Below are positions 56,111-64,000 of a stretch of DNA of 64,000 nt, in pieces (the first letter of the stretch is position 1; each line of letters starts with the position of its first letter). Origin of the DNA: Linanthus parryae (taxonomy: Eukaryota > Streptophyta > Magnoliopsida > Ericales > Polemoniaceae); the NCBI GenBank assembly GCA_023055425.1, contig JALGPY010000014.1, forward strand, positions 14,530,501-14,594,500, read 5' to 3'. The notes beneath the pieces were generated by a model, which was not told the origin of the DNA, made no database searches, and was given only the letters and a program-made list of their open reading frames with translations. A program made the position numbers and the translations under genes.

Positions 56111-57211
56111 CAATAAAGTGAAAAATAAATGGTGGGTGAAAAATTGGTGTTTCCCGCACTCCCAAATTGAAAGGAGGGAATAAAAAATTAATTCCCCACT
56201 AACTCACGTTTTACGAGAAGACTCATACGAACTCTCACACTCATACGACTCTCTCAATTCCCAAACCCTCTGCGCCGATCGATTTCTTCAATCTTCAATT
56301 CCTTCAACCGCGCGATCCCATTTGTAGACTGTTAATTTGAGTTTCTAGGGTTGGATTACGTCCAATTTGTAGACTGTATTTCGGATTCGATTATTTTTTC
56401 GACTGTATAGGGTGAATTAGCTTCTTCTCGAATGTTGTTATATATAAGAGTTATGGATTTAACGATTGTGGCTCTTCTTTTCTGATAATGAAAATCAAAC
56501 GTGAGTTTCTAACCTTTTGGAATATGTTATTACTTTAGATCATACATAACAAATTTTGTCAGTGAATCTCAGTTTTGTTTTTTGATCTTACTGAAACTGG
56601 ATTTTAGGGCTTAATTTCACCATGACTTAAGTTGCTAGGCAATTTGAAAAGATTTTCCTTTCGAGAATGTGTACAGAGAGTTAGTCGTGCTATAGCCACC
56701 ATTTCCAGCTTTGTTAATTTTACAATGTCTGAAGTCTCTTAGGTTCTGGACTATGCAGTGTATTGAAGACAACTTTTGTGCTGAAATGTGTTCAAGTGTG
56801 GAGTATCCTTAATAATGTGATATTTTGAAACGTATGATATCTCCCATCATGCATGCATATTGTGCTTTATTCGCGGAAAGCCGTAATTATAAATTGGTTG
56901 GCCTATACTTTATAGAGAAATAGTAACTCCTATGTGTAAAAATATATATAAGCAACGGCGACATGAACAGTTATATAGCTAGGCTATTGATGTATATCGG
57001 AGGCGATATTCATTGTTGTTTAAACCATACACCCACTATATAATGATTCTTTTTTATCATTGTTTGCATGTTTATTAGGCTTGTTATGGTACGTACGTCC
57101 AGGGCGTCGAAGGAACAAAGTACTGGACGGTGATAAGAAGGCGTCTGATTCCTTGTCTTTCGGGAAAGTACTTGATGATATAACACTAGCTGTTTTCTGG
57201 GCACTTGATTC
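56111..57211. other. No gene recognised
   Basis: The part at 56200-56350 resembles a plant 5' leader (C/T-rich, TCTCACACTCATACGACTC). The rest is AT-rich with no domain. It may be the interior of the CACTA-type element. Confidence 0.35.
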
Positions 57212-57729
57212 TAGGGGTGTTCGCGGTGCGGTTTGGACCGGTTTGGGCTCATACCATAAACCAAACCGGATATACCGGTTTGGTGATTAACCAGACCAAA
57301 CCAAACCAAATCGTCACATATGTCATCGGTTTGGTTCGGTTTGGTTCGACCGGTTTTTCAATCGACAAAAATAACAAAAGAAATGTTACTAAAGTTGATA
57401 ATAAATCAATTACATTGCATATTTTCATGTAAAAAAAAGCTTAGTGACTACTGTTCGGGACAACCAAACTTCAATCTGATTCAAAGTTCAAACATAGTTC
57501 ACAAGTAAAATGAGTCATCAAATATGCTACTGCTTCAGCAACATTATTCAGCAGTATTATTCATGAAATATCTGTAATTAACAAATGCTTCAGCAACATT
57601 ATTCAGCAAAGATGTGCCTGGACAAGCAACTTTATTGAGCAAAAAAACTTAGTCTAAAAGTAAACTAAAAGGTGTTGGAAGATTGCAGCCAATCCTTGAC
57701 AATGCAGCAACAGTGCAGCACCATGAACA

Positions 57730-57845
57730 ATACAGCAGCAGCAGCAACTAGAATGCATTAACAGAAGCAGTAACTAGAATGCATTAACAGCAACAGCAAC
57801 TAGAATGCATTAACAGCAGCAGCAAATAGAATGCATTAACAGCAT
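57730..57845. repeat. 26-bp tandem repeat, four copies
   Basis: CTAGAATGCATTAACAG recurs at 57748, 57774, 57800 and (one change) 57826, separated by CAG/CAA-rich spacers. A shorter duplication, TGCTTCAGCAACATTATTCA, occurs at about 57528 and 57588. Confidence 0.85.
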
Positions 57846-58177
57846 CAGTATTGAAGGTAAGAACAATGCAGGAACACCATCAAGAATGCAGCAACAGCAG
57901 CAACTACACCAACCCAGAACTATGAACCACTTCAGCAACACGAAAGCAAGAAAAACCTGGAACATAGAAGAATTAACAAAGTAAAAAACATAACGTTAAC
58001 TGATTTATATAAGAAAAAAGGTGTAAAATTATAAAGTTAACTGATTTATATAAGAAAAATTGATAACCTTCTATATGAATTAGTTCATTGGATAACAGAT
58101 TTAGTAAATAAGAGATACGTAAATTAGTTCACTGGAAAGCAATAAGACATACCTGTTTTTTGTTTTCATCTTGTTAA

Positions 58178-58994
58178 CTAAGATTTGTCGCTCTCTTTTA
58201 AAGTTGTTCCACCAAGAATTTCTGCCAAAACAGATCAATGCTAAAAAATATTAGACTACCAAAATGATAAGCAAACATAAGAGAAATAGAACAACTCCAA
58301 CAACAGAAAAGTGTACCTGATTTAATATTTTCATAAATCTGGAGATCTTTCAATGATTCATTGACATCAATCATTGCACGATCTTGAAGCCAACTTTGTG
58401 TGCACATAAGAGCTTGGACAGTAGAAGGACTATGTGAACTCCGAAAAAAATTAAGAATGCGACCACAAGTACTAAAGTCAGATTCTGACGCCACTGTCGA
58501 TATCGGAATTGCTAACACGTCGCGTGCAATTTGAGACAAAATACTATATCTTCCTGAATTCACTTTCCACCAATTAAGTATAGAAAAATATGCACTTTCA
58601 TCTTCACAAGCTTCAGCCAAATACCTCTCAACTTCAGATTTGTTTGTGAGATCATTTTCTTCCTTCAATTTCTTTTTAAACTTCTTAATTGTACGAACCC
58701 TGTCATCTTCTTCAACACCCTCTACTTCCATGCAATCAATAGTTTCACAAGTTTCTTCAACAGTATTGGTGACCTCATACTTAGCATACCATTCGTACAT
58801 TCTTAAAAAAGTGTCCTTCACTTTTTTGGTCATATCGGTAGCTAAAGCAGAAGGATAAATATTGTTGAAGCAAAAGCTCGCATATCTCAGCTTAAACCTG
58901 GGATCAAGTAGAACTGCCACAAACAATAAGAGATTTACTCTATCCAAATTTCCCCAATACTTATCATACTTGTTCTTCATTTGAATGGCCATTG
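58178..58994 (-). pseudogene. hAT transposase, C-terminal part with dimerisation domain
   Basis: Coding runs from the Cop-A2 junction (58994) to a donor at 58317/58316 (TCAG|GTACAC), a 95-bp intron (58316-58222, acceptor TTTTGGCAG), and a short last exon 58221-58178. Motifs are KYDKYWGNLDRVN, VLLDPRFKLRYA and the hATC block ARDVLAIPISTVASESDFST, then RILNFFRSSHSP and ALMCTQSWLQ. The usual ASESAFSTGGR appears as ASESDFSTCGR, so the copy may be impaired. The N-terminal BED finger and catalytic core are on the far side of Cop-A2. The Met near 58992 is only a junction artefact. Confidence 0.88.
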
Positions 58995-60429
58995 TGTTGG
59001 AATAGATGCCCTAGAGGCAATCTAGTTTAGTATGAATTTGTAATTGGCTAGAAATTCATTTATTATTTATTGGATATTTAATATAATGAAGTCCTTAGAT
59101 TTACAATCGTGTTGTTTATCTTAAATATCCCTAGTCAAGTATAATGATTAAATGGGACAATCATCTATAGACTAGTATGGGGTTGGATTGATATGGAGAT
59201 ATCATGATCCAACACATAGGTGTGCATTACGGAATGTTGCACTGGATTGACCCATCACCGAGAAGGCTACATACATGTTATGTTGAGTCACAAGTGCTTC
59301 TCGGGTACAATGGTATTGTCATCCTTAGACTTGAAGTCACTAGATATTCTAGTTGTGGATCATTGTGATCTTGGTAGCGTTAAACGCTACACCGTAACTG
59401 GGTAGTTATAAAGGCGTGTACTGGATACAATGAGAAGCAAGCTTAGAGATCGTAGTGGACGTAGAGAGGATTTGCCCCTCCCACATAACGGGAGCAAATA
59501 TCCAAGGCCACTCGAGGATAGTGCTTATAGAATGTCTGGCCAGACTCAAATAAATCAATATATGGGATATTGATGTTATTTGCACGAATAAGGCTATTCC
59601 ATGGATCGAGAAACTAGGGATTGGATATACGAGTGTGACTTGTATATCTCGTGTCCAATCCGGATATGGAGGCAAAGGGATGAGACAATTACTTGTACAA
59701 GGTTGTCTAGATGACTATTCTATTAGTTGGCTAGAATGGATGTTTTGCTAGAAACCGCTCCATATTAGCAAAGAGTTGCTACCAACTAGATAGAACCTAT
59801 GGGGTCACACGCTATATAGAGTTGTACTAGATTGTGAAATTAATTAATTGGATTAATTAATTAGAAGGATCACTTTGCAAACCCTTGCAAACTTAGTAGG
59901 GACTAATTTGCAAGGAAGGGACTAAATTGAATTCTAGTAGGACTAGAATAAGTCCTTTAGGTAGTTAACAAGGAGTTGTTGGACTATATAAAGGACCCTC
60001 CTCCTTCCTTCCTTCTCTACACACTTATGCTCTAGAGAGAACATAACAAGAGTAGGAGAGAACAAAGGAGAGAGAGAGCAAGCCACAAAGAGGGACGCCG
60101 CCCCCTTTTGCCGCCGCCCCTTGTCCCCGACGCCACAAAGGGCCGAACCCCCTTTTGGTGTCTCGTTTTGCGTGATTCCTTCACCTTCCTTTCAATCCGG
60201 GCTAGCACCAAGGTGATTGGAGATCTAGGAACAACTCTAGGCGTGGATCAACTATAGAGAACGTGACACTATTCGCGTTTGAAGTCATCAAGGAGAACCC
60301 AAAGGTGTGTTTATGATTTCTTACCTTCACTATCGTTATGCATCTAGACTTGTGATCCTTGGAGGGTTTTGCATGGTTGTTTGTTTGATTATGCTTCCGT
60401 TTGCGCGATCCATGAATCAAAACCCTACA
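58995..60429 (+). repeat. 5' LTR of Cop-A2
   Basis: 1435 bp. Relative to the Cop-A LTRs it has about eight substitutions, a 4-bp CCTT gain near 60008 and two 1-bp indels. Confidence 0.96.
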
Positions 60430-60430
60430 G

Positions 60431-60443
60431 TGGTATCAGAGCC
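60431..60443 (+). other. Primer-binding site of Cop-A2
   Basis: TGGTATCAGAGCC one base after the LTR, as in Cop-A. Confidence 0.95.
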
Positions 60444-62095
60444 ACAGGTCATAGAGCATAAACGTAGTTTATGTGTTACATTCTTGTTGTTTTACACCTT
60501 AATTTGTTGTTTATCGCGTAAAAGAAGGCAAATCAAGCATTGGATGCAATTTGTCAAAGAATTAATCATAACAAGACCCAATTATTGCATTGGATGCATG
60601 AATTGGTGAGTTTGAGAAATTTTAGGATCTTAGATCTAGGGTTTGGGCATCCTTGGGGAAGAAGGAGTTCTCCCACAACAAGGAAACAACCAAACTTGGG
60701 CTCCAAGCAAGGAGGTTGTTTTGGAAACAACCTCCACAAGGAAGGTTCGGCCCCTAGGGGACCGCCCCCCTTGCTTGCCGCCCAAGCTTGGCGCCCTATG
60801 GGGCCGGGCGGCCCTAACCCGCGGGCCTAGCTTGCGGGTTTTGGGCCGGGCCGGCCCTAGGGCTTTATGGTTCACTTATTTGGGCCCGGGCAATTGGATT
60901 GTTGGGCCCATGGACCGTTTTAACCCTAGAAATCCTAAAATCAATTAAAATTGACCAAGCGCGTTAAAATTGGATTTTAACTGTTTATGTGCAAATCGCA
61001 TGGTGATTGGATATGGCCTTAGGATGTGGTTTGATGTGGATGTTTAATTTTGTGGTTTGGTTTTACGGCCTGCGAGCTGATCAATTAATTGTAATAATTA
61101 ATTAGGGTTTTATGGCCTGCGTGCCATTTTTTTCTCAACTTGTGAGATTTATTTTATTTAGTATAGATATTAGCTAGTGCTAGATAAAGTAGATTGTTAG
61201 CCAAGATTGGAGAAAAGAAGCCCAAAAGCCAAAGAAGCCACAAGAGATGGAGCATGGAGCATGGAGCATTCCACATGACTATGAAGGATGGACCAAAAGA
61301 CCAAGACGCATGGAGATGTGTTTGTTTAGGGTTCATAGATAATTCCATTGGCTTGGAATTATCTTAGTCTAGAAAAGGCCATATCCACATCACGTTTAAT
61401 TTCTGTTTTGTGGTTGTTTATTTATTGTCTTATTATTTGTGTGGTTGGTGTATGGATGATGCATGCAATTAGGATAATAAGATAATTAGACAACCCGGAT
61501 CTATTATTTGGAGTTGTGCCCAAACTCAAATAGATAGATTAGTTGATATTGATCAACAAAATAATTAAAATTGAATTGAAAATCCCTCAAATTTTAAAAT
61601 ATTGTGTTCCTGCCTTCTCGTTATTTAAACACTCATTATCATCATTATTTATCAAGTTCGTGCGTGCCAAAGCATGGCGACTTGGTTCATAATGATGGAA
61701 TGCGATGGCACGTAACAATGTGCAATTGTTTAGATAAGAGGTTGAGCACAACTAGGCTATTAATTTGATTAAGAAACCTAGAGGCAATCAATTGGGATTA
61801 TCCATATGGATGGATAAATAAGGAGTTATTTGCCCGGTTGAACCAAGAGTTGCATATGGGATGCAATTGGAATTGTTCCTACCTAAGAAGTAATCGAATT
61901 ATGGGTGACTTGCCAAAGCAAGCTCATAAGGAGATGAAAAAGATGGATAAGGATATTTTCCGCATTAATATCTTGAGGGTTATTAATCCGTAGTAAAATA
62001 GTGGGAGCTATATTTAATAAACTAGCCATTATTAAATATAGTCAAAAATTCACAAATACTAAAACTTGCGTATTTTCCTTTTTGTAGAATTCCAA
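60444..62095 (+). other. Leader of Cop-A2
   Basis: Same structure as 6784-8459, including the GC-rich palindromic block (60745-60865). It is 24 bp shorter overall. Confidence 0.85.
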
Positions 62096-64000
62096 ATGGC
62101 AAACAACTCATCGAGTTCACAACATTCCCTACGATCTGTCCTTGAGAAGGACAAGCTCTCAGGAACCAACTTTCTCGATTGGTACAGAAACTTGAGAATT
62201 GTTCTCAAGCAAGAAAAGAAGCTGTACGCAATAGAGGAGCAAGTTCCAGAAGGTCCAGAGAATCAGACACCTGCTGCCTTAAAGGCGTATCAAAAGCGTG
62301 TTGATGACGCTAATGATGCGGCCTGCCTAATGCTTTGCACCATGACCTCTGAGCTTCAGAAGCAACATGAGAACATGAATGCTGTCGATATGATCGAACA
62401 TCTAAAGCAGCTCTTCCAAGAGCAGGCGAGGGTAGAGAGGTATGAGGTCTCAAAGGCACTGTTCAAATGTCATCTGGCAGAAGGGAACCCGGTGGGACCC
62501 CATGTACTCCGAATGATCGGGTACTTGGAGAATCTCGCCCGGCTTGGGTTCCCGGTCGGCCAAGAGTTGGCAACCGATCTCGTGTTGCAATCGTTGCCCG
62601 AGAGTTATGGACAGTTCATTATGAACTATAACATGAACGAGATCGTTAAACCACTGCCAGATTTGCTCAACATGTTGAGGACGGCTGAACAGAGCATCAA
62701 CAAGGGTAAGGGCAAGGCCATTATGATGGTGCATAAAGGAAAGGGTAAAAAGTTTGCCTCTTCCTCCAAGGGCAAAGGAAAGTCAGTTGCTAAGTCCAAG
62801 GAACAAGCCCTTAAACCTATTGGTGCCATTGCCAAGGTCGTGACTAAGGGTGAATGTCACTACTGTAGTCAACCTGGACACTGGAGGAGGAACTGCCCAA
62901 AATATCTGGAGGACAAGAGGCTTGGAATAGTGATTCCACCACCACCAGGTATTTTTGTTGTAGATGTCAATTTAACTGTCTCTACATCATGGGTATTAGA
63001 TACTGGATGTGGATCTCATATTTGTCGAAATATGCAGGATCTAAAGAGAAGTAAAAGATTGGCTAAAGGGGAGGTAGATCTGCGCGTTGGGAATGGAGCA
63101 AAGGTTGCTGCGTTGGCCATAGGCGTTTGCGAGCTATCTCTGCCTTCAGGATTAGTTTTAGAATTAAATAATTGCTATTTTGTGCCTGCTATGAGCAGAA
63201 ACATTATTTCTATTTCTTGTTTGGACAAGGAAGGTTTTATTATTTCAATAAAGAACAATTGTTGTTCCTTTTATTTGAATAATATTCACTATTTTAGTGC
63301 GCAATTATTTAATGGACTTTATGTCCTTGATCTAAGTAATCCTGTCTACAACATTAATACCAAGCGGATTAAAATAAATGATTTAAATCCGGCTTATTTA
63401 TGGCACTGTCGTTTAGGCCACATAAATGAGAAACGTGTATCTAGACTCCATAAGGATGGATTGCTAGACTCATTTGATTTTGAATCATATGAGACATGTG
63501 AGGCTTGTTTATTGGGAAAAATGACAAAGTCCCCTTTCAATAAGAAAGGAGAGAGGACTAGTGAGCAATTGGCGCTCATACATACCGATGTGTGTGGGCC
63601 ATTTGCCACGCCTGCCAGGGGTGGTTATGTCTACTTCATTACGTTTACTGATGATTACAGTAGATATGGATTTGTGTACCTTATGAGGGCAAAATCCGAA
63701 TCCTTTGAAGTGTTCAAAGAATTCAAGAATGAAGTAGAGAAGCAACTTGGCGAAAGTATCAAGGCTCTACGATCGGATCGTGGAGGAGAATACTTGAGCC
63801 AAGAGTTTGACGACTATCTTAGAGAGTGTAGGATCGTGTCCCAACTCACTCCACCCGGAACGCCACAATGGAATGGCGTGTCCGAGAGGAGGAATCGAAC
63901 CCTATTGGATATGGTTCGGTCTATGATGTGTCAAACCGATCTTCCATTATCATTTTGGGGCTACGCTCTATTAAGTGCAGCTTTCACCATTAACCGTGTT
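62096..64000 (+). CDS. Cop-A2 gag-pol polyprotein, N-terminal part, open to the window edge
   Basis: The ATG at 62096 begins the same protein as in Cop-A. I found no stop in 1905 bases: gag, zinc knuckle CHYCSQPGHWRRNC, protease DTGCGSH, GAG-pre-integrase, and the integrase Asp blocks and Glu block (NGVSERRNR). A few amino-acid changes distinguish it from Cop-A (for example Cys-Arg instead of Cys-Gly before IVS). Whether it lacks the RNase H nonsense codon of Cop-A cannot be seen here. Confidence 0.93.
   Translation, partial: MANNSSSSQHSLRSVLEKDKLSGTNFLDWYRNLRIVLKQEKKLYAIEEQVPEGPENQTPAALKAYQKRVDDANDAACLMLCTMTSELQKQHENMNAVDMIEHLKQLFQEQARVERYEVSKALFKCHLAEGNPVGPHVLRMIGYLENLARLGFPVGQELATDLVLQSLPESYGQFIMNYNMNEIVKPLPDLLNMLRTAEQSINKGKGKAIMMVHKGKGKKFASSSKGKGKSVAKSKEQALKPIGAIAKVVTKGECHYCSQPGHWRRNCPKYLEDKRLGIVIPPPPGIFVVDVNLTVSTSWVLDTGCGSHICRNMQDLKRSKRLAKGEVDLRVGNGAKVAALAIGVCELSLPSGLVLELNNCYFVPAMSRNIISISCLDKEGFIISIKNNCCSFYLNNIHYFSAQLFNGLYVLDLSNPVYNINTKRIKINDLNPAYLWHCRLGHINEKRVSRLHKDGLLDSFDFESYETCEACLLGKMTKSPFNKKGERTSEQLALIHTDVCGPFATPARGGYVYFITFTDDYSRYGFVYLMRAKSESFEVFKEFKNEVEKQLGESIKALRSDRGGEYLSQEFDDYLRECRIVSQLTPPGTPQWNGVSERRNRTLLDMVRSMMCQTDLPLSFWGYALLSAAFTINRV

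Larger units (their letters stand above)
57212..58994 (-). mobile_element. hAT transposon, left portion, cut by Cop-A2
   Basis: TAGGGGTGTTCGCGGTGCGG at 57212 is a typical plant hAT terminus and is followed by subterminal GGTTTGG/GGTTCGG/CCAAACC repeats to about 57350. A minus-strand transposase C-terminus (58994-58178) faces it in the expected direction. The other end lies beyond Cop-A2, outside the window. The sequence between is AT-rich with short tandem repeats. The 8-bp target duplication cannot be checked. Confidence 0.8.
58995..64000 (+). mobile_element. Ty1/copia Cop-A2, second copy of the Cop-A family, 5' part
   Basis: The LTR begins TGTTGG at 58995 after the flank CATTG (58990-58994, presumed target duplication). 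LTR, PBS, leader and gag-pol start match Cop-A at about 99%. The element runs off the window within integrase. Differences include a 20-bp deletion in the leader near 61947 and eight LTR substitutions plus small indels. Confidence 0.96.

Noticed and set aside
58640..58858. 72-codon plus-strand frame
   Set aside because: Shadow of the hAT transposase exon.

Overview
This is a nuclear plant genome window made almost entirely of nested transposable elements. Plant origin follows from the plant mobile domain (PMD) and DC1-domain coding sequences, a fragment of chloroplast 23S rRNA gene, and five LTR-retrotransposon families whose primer-binding sites all match plant initiator Met-tRNA. An eudicot is likely, but no species can be named from sequence alone. 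No CRISPR array, operon, tRNA gene or intact rRNA gene was seen.

Layout. (1) 1-17.4 kb: the 3' part of a Ty3/gypsy element (Gyp-F, Tat-like). It holds the integrase C-terminus, a 54/56-bp tandem hairpin array, and an antisense five-exon PMD gene (16092 down to 3263). A very young Ty1/copia element (Cop-A, 5339-13855) splits exon 2 of that gene. A putative gypsy LTR follows. (2) 17.5-23.6 kb: a LINE endonuclease scrap, AT-rich DNA, a 200-bp tandem repeat, an unrecognised terminal exon on the minus strand, small hairpin MITEs and dispersed 150-bp repeats. (3) 23.6-38.4 kb: a minus-strand DC1-domain pseudogene split by an old copia (Cop-B, minus, 23906-36950). Cop-B is itself split by a younger copia (Cop-C, plus, 26470-34387). 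The DC1 pseudogene also carries about 196 bp of chloroplast 23S rDNA. (4) 38.46-53.5 kb: a chromodomain Ty3/gypsy element (Gyp-D, minus), with a 723-bp tandem duplication across its left boundary. Its reverse transcriptase is split by Cop-E (minus, 42548-50746), a relative of Cop-A whose coding region has decayed. (5) 53.5-64 kb: flanking gene scraps, a second DC1 fragment, a CACTA-type terminus, and a hAT transposon whose transposase is split by a second Cop-A copy (Cop-A2), which runs off the window.

LTR comparison by eye gives a relative order that agrees with the nesting: Cop-B about 10% divergent and Gyp-D about 7-8% (outer, old); Cop-E about 1.9% and Cop-C about 1.3% (inner, younger); Cop-A 2 differences in 1431 bp (youngest). 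Target-site duplications are exact for Cop-A (CTTCC), Cop-B (CGCAC), Cop-C (TCATG) and Cop-E (TGTTT).

The most interesting locus is the PMD gene carried antisense inside Gyp-F. Four GT-AG introns in consistent phase and a clean read across the Cop-A site show a roughly 1330-codon spliced gene, broken only by one nonsense codon and the insertion.
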